A stretch of DNA of 64,000 bases from Diospyros lotus (lineage: Eukaryota > Streptophyta > Magnoliopsida > Ericales > Ebenaceae), in assembly GCF_014633365.1 (NCBI RefSeq), contig NC_068352.1:31033310-31097309 (forward strand), given 5' to 3'. The notes below the pieces were generated by a model that did no database searches, was not told the origin of the DNA, and was given only the letters and a program-made list of their open reading frames with translations. Below, in pieces: positions 34,501 to 44,617 of the stretch (within the stretch, counting starts at the first letter, position 1; each line of letters opens with the position of its first letter). Both the position numbers and the translations under genes were made by a program.

Positions 34501-35648
34501 GAGACTCACAGGAGTCGTCATAAAAGGAGTTGTTAGCAACAGTAAAGATAAAAGATCTCGCTATAAGCATTTTAGGGATGTAAGTGGCTTTTCAATGAAT
34601 CTCAATTATTCTCGTTTGCAAGTAAAATGAATATAAAAATGAAGTATAGGTTTGACTTTATTAAAAAATTTATATGTAAATGGAGTTAATTGGCAACCAT
34701 TCACATCCCCCCCCCCCCCCCCCCCCCCTCACCTTCTTGAAGCCATCAGATCTTCCCCTAGTTTTAGCATATGAATTCTTTATTATCCGTTTTGATGGAC
34801 TCCGCCGTGGCTGCAGACAGATGAGAGTGCCTGCATTTTTGCTCCCTCGTTCTTTTTTTTTTCCTTTTTTTTTCTTTTTTGATAACTCATGTTTCGAGTT
34901 TCGCCCTGACTAGCCTTGAGGATGGACGACATTTCCCCTAATTCGTCTATTAGGTAAACTTAGATATAGTCACAATCTATACACACATAAAGCATGGCAT
35001 TTAGTTCACACTTCGACATGAGACAAATACCACCACAAGAATTTGATCCCTGATAATTTCTGTGAAACTTCACATGCTTTATCGTTAAATTATGCTCGTG
35101 AAGGCTTTTGCTCTCTCAATTCTTTTTTGGTCTGTTGGGTGTTTTTTTTTCTAAAATTATCTTTCATTATTAATTGGAATTACTTTACAAGTGCTTAATT
35201 TTTTTTTAAAGATAAGATAAGTTTATGTTTGGTATTATTGTGCTATATTGTGTTATAAAAGTAAAGTTGATAAAAATAGTGTTTAATAACTAAGTGTTAT
35301 GTTTTACTTAATTATAAATGCTTTTTCTATAAGTATTTCATAGAACAAAAACTAAAAACGCCTATAACTCTATGATAAGACATATCTCAAAGCTCAAAAT
35401 GTTTATAACTTTTGTTAGTGTAGGTACGTAAAATATTAAAAATGACACGAATATATTGAACTAAGTATTTTAAACTAAGACTCCATGTTTTTATATCGAA
35501 TGAAAAAAAAAAAATTCTAATAATAACTCAACAATAAAATTATTTTACGTTGAAACAAATAGTGTTTAAATTATTTATAATATTTTTAAATGTATATTAT
35601 ATACTTAATAATTAATATAATATAATATTTTTCCATGTGTAATAGGGG
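34501..35648. other. AT-rich intergenic DNA with a 22-bp C run
   Basis: A run of 22 C at 34707-34728. No gene seen. A block near 34900-35090 has GAATTTGATCCCTGAT, weakly like a Pol III B box, but too little for a SINE call. Confidence 0.4.
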
Positions 35649-35664
35649 CACTACAAGAGGTTTG

Positions 35665-36100
35665 ATTTTTTTCGGCAGTTAAAAAACTGCCGGAAAAAGT
35701 AAAAAACCGCCGGTAAAAATTTTTACCGGCGGTAATTTCATCTGTCGGAAATACGTCCGTCGGAAAATATTACCGGCGGTTTTCAACCGCCGGGAAAAAA
35801 AAATTACCGACGGTTTCTTCAAACCGTCGGTAAAAATAAGAATTCCCGACAGTTACTAAAATTTGCCGGCAAAGTTTTTTCTTTACCGGCGGTTTAAAAC
35901 CGCCGGTAAAACATCATTACCGGCGGTTTAAAACCGTCGGCAAAGGTTTTATACCGGCGGTTTAGAACCGCCGGTAAAACATAATTACTGGCGGTTTAAA
36001 ACCGCTGGCAAAGGTTTTATACCGGCGGTTTAGAACCGCCGGTAAAAGCCGGCTATTTAAAAAAAATTTGCCGACGGTTCAAAACCGTCGGCAAAGGTAT
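35665..36100. repeat. CACTA subterminal array of palindromes
   Basis: About ten copies of a palindromic unit built on ACCGGCGGTTTxAAACCGCCGGT. The best conserved stretch is regular: from about 35885 a 34-bp unit repeats with a 68-bp higher order (alternating AACATxAT and AAGGTTTTA spacers). CACTA transposases are known to bind subterminal repeats. Inverted copies could form cruciforms or double-stranded RNA. Confidence 0.8.
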
Positions 36101-36352
36101 TCACGGCGAAAAACAAAAACGCACCAACAATACCAAAAAAAAATTTTTTTACAACCTGTGTGCCTATATAACATTAATCAAATGCAATCCTGTATAACAA
36201 AAAATCACCAACAATTTTAAAAAATTCACCCACTACACACAACTAGTATAACAATTGTATAATAAATCTATTTAAATACCATTACAATTTTAAAAGATCA
36301 ATCTTGTCACATCTCATTACACAATACCATTTTTGTACATACAAATCAACCC

Positions 36353-36788
36353 TTAAACTAAAACATGTCCGAGTGACCTCAAATAACCCTTGACTACACC
36401 ACCATATTGCTCCAACCAAAATTGCATATTATATTTTTTCGATCTGCATTGAAAAACAATAGATCTATAAGTATGTGCATTAACTATGAAATTACATAAA
36501 ACATGTTCAAAATTGCATAACTATATACAAAAACACTTACATCTGAGACCCTCCATGGTATTGTAGTTTTACTGTTATTAGCATCCCTCAAGACACGCAT
36601 CCCAGAAAATTGTCGAGGCAATGGATATAAAGGTTTCAGCACTTTCTGAATACTAATTTCAACAAATTCATTACCTAGCTCTACTCCCCCTAGAGATTTG
36701 GTCGGATCAATGGATACAATGATTGCCTCAGCAACAATATGGCGAGGTATTCATCCATTCATCAAGTGAACAAATTCACTAATCTGTT
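36353..36788 (-). pseudogene. CACTA-encoded protein fragment (C-terminal exons)
   Basis: Minus strand: an exon at about 36788-36541 reads HIVAEAIIVSIDPTKSLGG, then FVEISIQKVLKPLYPLPRQF and TTIPWRVSD, followed by a GTAAGT donor. A second exon after AATGCAG at about 36447-36353 reads MQFWLEQYGGVVKGYLRSLG. The first resembles a conserved domain found downstream of plant CACTA transposases, but I am not sure which one. One in-frame TGA occurs near 36755, so it is probably dead. Another exon-like minus stretch (PWIKDLNQLIHDAHDEYEDR) lies at about 36905-36990. Confidence 0.45.
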
Positions 36789-37029
36789 ATATCATACAAA
36801 ATAATAAAAATTACTTAGTATATAATATCATGAGTATCCATGAGAATGATAACAAAGCAAGACATAAAACCATTTCTTAACATAGATACTAAACTTCCAC
36901 TTCCTAATCTAGCATGTAACATAAAACTTGAGCCCTATCCTCATATTCATCGTGTGCATCATGGATGAGCTGGTTCAAATCTTTAATCCATGGAGTTCTA
37001 CTTACCTGTTCAATTTTTTTTTGTTGTAG

Positions 37030-37818
37030 GTTTTACGTGGAGATAATAGTGCTCTTGCAAATGATATCCGGAAGGAAATGAAGGTAAAAGACATAGAAAG
37101 TGCATCCGCAACTAAGTTCTAACACAACAACATTATTTCTCTTCTTCCGTTATTTGAATATAATTTTTCTTTCTGATAGTAAGTATTTCTTCCATTAATT
37201 GATATCTAGTAGTTGCACTTTGTACCACAATCATTAGTCATGCTTCTGGTTTTATTTGGCGTGTGAGCTTTACATGTTTGAAGGTAAAAGCCCTAATGGC
37301 TGGAATTGCCACCACTTAGTTGCTGGAATTGCCTAGTGATTAATCTATAAGTTTTAACCATCTATGCTGTCATAAAAAGGAATTGTTGATAATTTTGTAG
37401 CTCTTTTGTGAAGAGGGGTGGCATTTTGGTGTATAAATTTGCTGAATTTGATTAATCTTAAAGAAACTTTCTTTATAGAGTACTGCCAATTGCACATTCT
37501 TACATTACAACTGTCACAAGTGGTGATCATGGACATATTAACACAAACTTGCATCTAATTAGTTTCAGGAATAATTGACTATGGAGGATATTATTGCTTT
37601 AAATGTAATTTTCAACACAGTTTTAGATCAACAATGTTAAACTTTTGTTCTCAGATGAACTCATACATACAATTTAAGCTTCCAAAGCACACAGAATGAT
37701 AAGCAATCACTAGCCTTAGTCCCAGTAGATGTGGCCAAAGCACACATTAACAAACTAAAGAAAAGAATAAAGAAACTTTTGGCAAGTGGATGCCCACTCA
37801 CAATGATACCCTTTCCAG
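37030..37818 (+). other. Two exon-like coding fragments of unknown origin
   Basis: Fragment 1 (37030-37083) lies between TTGTTGTAG and GTAAAAG and reads VLRGDNSALANDIRKEMK. Fragment 2 (about 37679-37818) ends before GTATGC and reads QSLALVPVDVAKAHINKLKK then LLASGCPLTMIPFP. Both have splice-like borders and protein-like composition, but I do not recognise a family and they may not belong together. Possible readings are pieces of a host gene captured by the neighbouring transposon, a decayed gene, or chance. The DNA between them holds nothing clear. Confidence 0.25.
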
Positions 37819-38267
37819 GTATGCAATAACAGTCAGAATTAAAAAATGTTCTTTTTAAATCCCTGTTTTTTCTTTCTTGTTTATAAACAACAAAATAAAT
37901 GAATATTTTGAACTTGGTTTGTTACGGCGCTTTTCCTTTTCGTTTTTGTTTTGTTTTGTTACGTTTGTTTGTTTGTTTTTAGAACCACAAAACAATTAAT
38001 TTTGGTTTCCAACATGAAGATTTTACTGAAAAACTAGGAATTTGTTCTTTTTGCTGTTTTCAGTTTTTAATTTTCAAAATAGTGAAAATGTGTTCTCTTT
38101 GTTATTTTCAAAAACGCATTTTTGATAACAATTTTTTTTTTTTTGTAAAGACAATCCAAAACAATAAAAAATTATTTTGACTGTTTTTAGTCAAAACATG
38201 ACCCAAAAATCAAAACGTGCAAAACACTCACTACTGTCTCTTTTCTCTCCCAAATCTGAGTCTCCCT

Positions 38268-38761
38268 TAGGGCCGACCCAACTATAAAGTCATATATGCC
38301 ATGGCATAAGGCCCCCAAAATTGGAAGGCCTCAAATTTTAAAAATTTGTAATGTATATATTTTTTATTTTTTAATAATAAATATTTTATTAAAAAATTAA
38401 ATACAAAACATTATAAATTTTTTAATTTCCCTTCACCATTTTTCAATTTTTCATCATTGCACAGACCTTCTTAGAGTTTTAAGAAAAATTAATTCTGTTT
38501 TTTTTATTTATTGTAGTAAATTATTTGACTTTTTTTTTTAATCTCTGAGACATTATATTTTAATTAAAAATTTATTATCCTTAAGAAGTTATTATATTTT
38601 GTACTTAATTGAATTTTAATTTTTTTTACTTTTTTTTAATAAAATGATGAAATATTTGTGTAAAAAAATGTATTATTTATTTTTTTTATAAAAAAAATAA
38701 TACTCGAAAGCCTAAACAAATCTTTTCGCTTAAGGCCTCCAGCTTCATTAGACCGGCTCTG
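38268..38761. mobile_element. hAT-like non-autonomous element
   Basis: Ends TAGGGCCGACCCAACT and, inverted, CAGAGCCGGTCTAATG, matching the CAGGGCCGG-type termini of plant hAT elements. Flanks GTCTCCCT (38260-38267) and GTCTCCCC (38762-38769) match at 7 of 8 positions, the right duplication size for hAT. The 494-bp interior is AT-rich with no coding capacity. Confidence 0.65.
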
Positions 38762-38784
38762 GTCTCCCCTTTTTTCTTTTCTCT

Positions 38785-39150
38785 TCCAGATCGACTAGGT
38801 CTTTTCCTTGTTGGCCGGTGATGTGTCTGCCACGGCCATCACCGCCACTCGCCATTGTGGATTGCGCCTGTCACCGCCATCAAACTTCCTCTCTTCCAAA
38901 TTTGGCTGGGTTTCTTCCTTGTTGGCTAGCGACGTGCTTGCCATAGCCATCACTGTCGCTCGCTGTCGTGGACTATACTTGTCACCACCATATGACTTTC
39001 TCTCTTCCTTCTCTCTTCCAGATCCGACAGGTCTCTTCCTTATTGATAGGCGACACGCCTGCCACACCCATCAGCGTTGCTCGCTATCGTGGACCGAGCC
39101 TGTCACCGCCATCTGACTCATTTTCTCTTCCAGATCCGACTAGGTCTCTC
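38785..39150. repeat. GC-rich minisatellite, about 111-120-bp unit, three copies
   Basis: Units start near 38814, 38925 and 39045 and share GCGACGTGCTTGCCATAGCC-like, TCACCGCCATC, TTCCTTGTTGGC and CTCTTCCAGATCCGAC words. Open frames on both strands (102 codons +, 90 codons -) are a by-product of the stop-poor repeat, not supported genes. Confidence 0.6.
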
Positions 39151-39570
39151 CCTCATTGAGCTAATATTTATTTTTTATTTTTATATTTTCTATTTTTTTT
39201 GGCCAAAGTTAATTTATTTCTCGTTAGTTTTTTCTAATAGAAAAAAAATATTGCAAATTCATCAACTTTAAAATGTATATATTATTTAATAATATACTAC
39301 CATTAAAATGTTTCAATTTAATGAATAATCAAATTTATTAAATTAAATATCATAAAATAATTTTTCTCAAAATTTCAAAGTGAACGCATTTTTCAGTTTT
39401 CGATTTTGAGAAACACTTTTTCATAATGATAAAAAGAACGCGTTTTTAGTAATTCCAAAACAGATACTCAAAACACAAAATTAAAAATGAATTCAAAAAG
39501 TTAAAATTAAAAATAAATTCAAAACTCAAAATTGAAAACTAAAACAAAAAAGATAATACCACCTAATATA

Positions 39571-40297
39571 TTATTATGGACAGTAGAGATGCTTTTAAAT
39601 CTAAAATTTTGAAATAATATATACTGAAAATATACAAAAATAATGTTATATACTAAGTAATACTTCTGAACATTTTTATCTTTTTAAAATAATGTTGACA
39701 AATAAATGGTCACAAGTAATATAATGTACGCTATAATTCTGGTAGGAAAGTTGCCCATTATTTGTAAAAGCCTCAAGGTGTATTAGAACAACTTGTGCCC
39801 TTACATTATTTGTAAGGGCACAAGGTGTTATAATATGCCTTATTTTCAAGCAAAATATGTTTTTCAAATCTTATTTTTAGGACCTTAACACTTTTGTTGT
39901 TGGTGATAAAGCAATTAATGGTGATTGTCGAAATCTTGAGAATAAAGTGGAGTAAATATAAAAATTTATTACCTTATCGGGTACCCCAATGACGATAATA
40001 GAAAAACAAAGACTGTTTAATATAAGATTCTAATAAGATTTCTCTATATTTTGTGTTATTAAAGATTCTTATTCTGACTATAAAAGTTGTTGCAGCAGCA
40101 TTAATCATTATTATTATTTCCATAAATACTACTAATAAATAACCAATTTTATATATTAATTAGCAGGGAAATTAGATGAGTCTAACTAGGGCAGACTTGT
40201 GACCAAATTTCAAGAAAATCATTGGGCACGATTGAAAGACATGATATTTTAAAAATCATTTTGGGTAACATATTTTGAATTATTTTAAAAATCTAAG
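39571..40297. other. AT-rich spacer
   Basis: No gene. Contains a short internal repeat of the word ACTTGTGCCCTTAC / ATTTGTAAGGGCACAAGGTG in inverted arrangement near 39770-39830, and a TTATTATT run. Confidence 0.35.
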
Positions 40298-41379
40298 CTG
40301 TGTTCTCTTTACTTTTTATTTTTTAGTTTTGAATTTTGAATTCATTTTTATTTTTTTGTTTTAGTAGTTTGTTTTCAAAAAATTAAAAAGTAAACTAATT
40401 AAAACTAGAAAATGCGTTGTCTTTGAAATTTTAAAAATAATTTAAAAATGATATTTTATTAAATAAATTTAATTATTCAAAAAAATTAAAACTATTTAGA
40501 TTTAAATAAATAAATAAATTGACTTAGAAAAAAATAACAAGTGGGATCATAATGTAATTATAAATAAGAAACATTAAAATAAAAATAAAAAATGTAAACT
40601 GATATTATATAATGTGATTATAAATGATAAGAATGCATCAAACAATTTAATAACAAGTGAGATACGATTACAATCCTCAATACAAATATTAAAAATAAAC
40701 ATAGTTTGAAAATTAAAATAATAAAATAAACATATTATTTAATATATATACACATATATACCTATTATTATTATTATTTATTAAATTATTTATTATATGT
40801 ATTATTATTAATCCGTTCCTCCCCCAACCCCCCACATTTCTCTCCTATCTGTAATCTTCTTTTTGCCTGAGAGACCCAGTCCCTCCCCCAAGAAACCCAC
40901 CCACTTCTTCTCTTCTTCCTTTCTTGGCCTTCATATCTCTTGTGACTTGAATCCGGCGACAGAGAGGCAAGCAGAGAAGCTAGTGGGTTGACGCCCACGG
41001 ATAGAGTCGTGGCTGAGAGGGGTTGGTCCTCATTGGCTTCAAGAAAAGGAAGCAGTGGCAGGCTGTAATGGCAAATCTAGCTTGAAGAGAGGAAGAGAAG
41101 GGAGGAAACGGTGGCCAGCGGTGTTGGCGTGAAGAGAAAGAAGAGAGAAAGAGGGGAAAAGGGGAAGAGAATATCAAAACACGAAAAATGCACCCTATTT
41201 TTTGTGTTTTGAGATGGGAGTTTGTTTTGTATGAAAACACTCAAAATAACTTTTTATTGTTTTGAGTTTTATTTTAATTTTTTTTAAAAAATATATTTTT
41301 AAAAATAACAAAGGGAACACGTTTTCATTAATTTAGAAAATAAAAAACTAAAAATGACTTGAAAATGACAAAGAGAACG
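40298..41379. mobile_element. Non-autonomous TIR element (Mutator-like target size)
   Basis: The left end reads CTGTGTTCTCTTTAC and the inverted right end reads CGTTCTCTTTGTC. Flanking 9-mers AAATCTAAG (40289-40297) and TAATCTAGG (41380-41388) match at 7 of 9, which fits a Mutator-type 9-bp duplication, though AT-richness weakens this. The arms are AT-rich and the interior 40800-41200 is GC-richer, with CTTCTTCC words and open minus-strand frames I do not regard as genes. Confidence 0.45.
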
Positions 41380-41540
41380 TAATCTAGGAGTATAAATAGA
41401 AGCATTTCTCAAGAAATAATAAAAAAAAAGAAAAGAAAAGAAAAAGAAAGACATGATGATGGACAACTTCAATTTTTACTTATCTTCACTAAAAAAAAAA
41501 AAGTTTTAGTATAAATGGGACATCTATTTGATTTGTATTC

Positions 41541-41575
<35 letters not shown>

Positions 41576-42019
41576 AGCTAATGAATCAATTCCACTGAAG
41601 CGTTCTAGATAGTCGACCAGATTAAAGACACGTCATATTTTTGGGGTTGTGTGCCCTCGTGGGTTGGCTTTTCAGGGTTGGAAGATGATAATAATTATCT
41701 TTTTTCTAATTTAAAATTTTAAAATGGTATCTCAATATAATATATTAAAATAATATTATATACTTAATAATTAATACCTCAAAATATTAACAAATGAAAG
41801 GGACAATGTACAATGTGTAGCAAACAACAACAATCATATTCATAAGCCCCTATTATTGATAGGGATAGTAGAGTTGGCTACATAAATCCTAAACCTTATA
41901 CGAATAAATTATAATATGGAATACTTTGGTAAAAAATAGGGATGATCCCTTAACCCTATATTAGAAGCATTTTTTAATTTCAAGAAATAATAGATTAATA
42001 GTTGCTTCTTTAGTGTGGA
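41380..42019. other. Spacer with (GA)n microsatellite
   Basis: A (GA)n run at 41543-41573 and an AAAAG-rich run near 41425-41450. No gene seen. Confidence 0.5.
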
Positions 42020-44617
42020 CAACCCAATTATTATTATTATTATTTTTTGAGAAATTTATAAAACATAAAAGAGAAATTATACACAAACATCTCTAGGGCA
42101 TACCCCTAGCAAAAACAAAAGTACAGGAAAATCTAATAGCACTAATGGAGAATACAAGGATTCTAAGGGTAGAGCCCTAAGAAAGCTACATACTATCTAA
42201 GATAACTCCATGGGAGGTGCCATAAGTGGACAAAGGCTAACCCTAGCAGAGATTGAGGAAAATGAGGAATAGATAGGAGTATCCAAACAGTGTTCCGGAT
42301 TAGATGAGCCAACTAGTCAGTCTAATGGTCCTGGCCACAAAAACAATAGTTGTTGTGCTCATGCCATATACAGTAGACCATCCCTTAAAGAACAAGCAAT
42401 TTTCCCACCTATCAAGGATGCCTACCACTCCATCTTCTAGAGGCCTAACACACCCCTCAATCCCATCGATACTAGGGCCATCCAAATTTAGCTCGTTGTC
42501 GGAAGAAGATGACAATCTGCTTTGAATAAAGGCACTCAAAGAACAAGTGACTATGCATTTCTACAGCTGCGTGACATAAAAAATACCAGTTTGGAAAAGA
42601 TAGGTACATATTGAGGCGATTAAGAGTTAACAATTGCTTTCTTAATAGCCATTTAAAGAATAAAGGCAAAGGTTAGGATCCCTGAGCTATGCCAGATAAG
42701 AATGCACCAAGGTACCTTGTCCCTCTTAGGAGACAAGGCCTTAAAAGCCTTTAGGATTGAAAATATACTATTTTTAGCAGGAAGCCATTGAAGGTGATCA
42801 GGCTAATCGACCAAAGACAACACAAGCATGGAGTCTTGAATAGCATCTAAGGAGGCATTGATAATAAATGACTAGCTCCAACTTCCATTATCAATAATCA
42901 CAGATACCCGAGCTTTAGTTGTCATCGCCACTTGCTGAGGAAGTTATAATGCGAAAACTTGTCCACCAGAATGCCCAATGGATGCTAATAATCATGCCAT
43001 AGGAAAACCCTCTACCTATTGTGGATTTTCCATTTGAAATGTCTTTGAGCCATATTGCGTAATGAAATTAGTTTTCTCCAATACCAAGGACACAAGATGG
43101 AAAAGCCAAAAACACTTCCCCCTAAGTCGGTAAGAATGTACCCACCGAATTTAGAGGGATTCCTGAGTATCTTGAAGCACTCGCTAATTAAATAAGCTTG
43201 GCCACCAAAGCCTAATTCCAAATATAGATGGGCTTAAGAGTCATGCTCCTTGGGGCAACATATGTCCTTCTAGGCCACTTTAGCTTTGTACGAATTAAGC
43301 TTAGCTCTACTCCATAGGAAAGTTCGAATCATCTGCTCCATCTCTTTGATCACCTGCTTAAGTAAAATAAAGAAAGATACCTAATAAACATGAATGGTTT
43401 GAGAGACCAAACTTGACTAGTTGGAGGAGCCCATCGAAGTAAAACAACCTACTTCTCCATGCACAAGCTTATTAACTTTGTCAAGGATAGGCTGACAATC
43501 ATTGTAGGATAACTTTGTTATTAGAAGTAAAATGCCCAAATATTGGATGGGAAGTGAACCACATCGGAAACCCACCTCTGAGTATAACTCTGCCCTCAAG
43601 GTCTCATCTGGGCAATAGACAAAGCAATTACTTTTGTCTGAGTTGGCCACAAGGCTAGAAAGATGCAAGAACATGTCCAAATAGGATTTCAAGGTGCACA
43701 TAGAAGCCTTGACCCCACGAGTGAAGAGTAAGAAGTCATCAATAATCATCAACATGACGGTTTGGGTCATCTCATAATGCTAGTGAAATTGAAAATCATC
43801 TACCTGAGCATGATACATCACGATCCCCTGCAATACTTGTATCACTAAAACAAACAGATAAGGCGACAAAGGGTCTCCCTAGCAAAGGTCCTTACCACCA
43901 GCAAAGAAACCATGGAGATCACCATTAATCTTAATTGAATATTTAATTTGGAGAGGTGATATAAGCCCTAGTCCATGCACAAAACTAGGGGGGGGGGGGG
44001 AAGGGGGATATATATTTATATAATGGAGAACAAGCATTAGAAAGTCCTAATCAATCGAATCATAGGTATTTGCTAGGTCAACTTTTAAGGCTCATCTAAG
44101 AGGGCCTTTGTGAAGATGATAGCCATGAACAAGTTCTTGGACTAGAAGAATATTATCCCCTATAAAACAACTCAGGACAAAAGCTGTTTGCGAAGCATTT
44201 ACTAGGATTGGGAGAATGGTCTTAAGTTTGTTGGCTAATTAACCTTAGAGATAACCTTGTAACTGACACAAGATTAGATGATATTGGTTAATCGTCTCCA
44301 AGTGGGCCACCTTAGGGATGAGATTGATAATGGTGGTGTTGACTGCCCCAAGAGCTCACCAATTCTAAAAAAGCTATGAGTAGAAATAACATTAGAAGCC
44401 ACAATATCTCATGATTACCTAAAGAATTTAACCATAAATCCATCAGACCCCGAGGCCTTATCATCCCCCATACTGAATAGAGCCTTCTTAATCTCTATGA
44501 CCAAAGTAAGAAGACCCTTCTACTAATAATGTAAGAGACCCCAACTAGATATCCCTTCAACACAGGAAACCGGAAGGAAGTCCCTCGAGGGAATAAAAAA
44601 GAAGCATAATTCTACCA
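42020..44617 (-). mobile_element. L1-type LINE (non-LTR retrotransposon), 3' part
   Basis: Read on the minus strand, in order: VIEIKKALFSMGDDKASGSDGF (RT start), KVDLAN-type motif, IIDDFLLFTRG (catalytic box), SLPIQYLGILLLITKLSYNDC (thumb), SWYWRK-like region, and a zinc-binding C terminus (CHAAVEMHSHLFFECLY) at about 42550-42600. This is the order of plant L1 ORF2 proteins. The usual FADD motif reads IIDDF here, and several stops break the frame, so it is dead. The left edge carries an ATT/T-rich tract at 42027-42048 that fits the LINE's 3' tail. Confidence 0.75.
43417..43770 (-). pseudogene. LINE reverse transcriptase fragment
   Basis: 117 codons starting just before the catalytic DD (MLMIIDDFLLFTRG), through ANSDKSNCFVYCPDE and the GSLPIQYLGILL region typical of plant LINE RT. 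It ends at a stop before the later part of the domain. Confidence 0.75.

Larger units (their letters stand above)
35649..37010 (-). mobile_element. CACTA (En/Spm-type) transposon end, truncated
   Basis: Starts CACTACAAGAGG at 35649, the standard terminus of plant CACTA elements, and continues into a palindromic subterminal array, also standard. Exon-like minus-strand coding pieces lie inside (36353-36788). No matching opposite terminus (CTTGTAGTG) was seen downstream, and the character of the sequence changes near 37010-37030, so the element looks broken or runs into other inserted DNA. The GGG before 35649 may be one half of a 3-bp target duplication. Confidence 0.7.
37930..39570. mobile_element. 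Non-autonomous TIR element with GC-rich tandem core
   Basis: The left arm (about 37930-38130) holds GTTCTCTTTG, TTTCAGTTTT and AAAACGCATTTTT words. The right arm (about 39370-39570) holds the inverted counterparts (AAAAAGAACGCG, GCATTTTTCAG). Arms are long and AT-rich. The core at about 38770-39150 is GC-rich and repetitive. A hAT-like element is nested inside at 38268-38761. The design and arm words match the element at 40298-41379. Ends are approximate. Confidence 0.45.

Noticed and set aside
35665..36100. CRISPR-like array of short repeats
   Set aside because: Repeats are palindromic with similar, non-unique spacers and adjoin a CACTA terminus in a plant genome.
38795..39116. 90- and 102-codon frames on opposite strands
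   Set aside because: Same reason: tandem GC-rich repeat with few stops in any frame.
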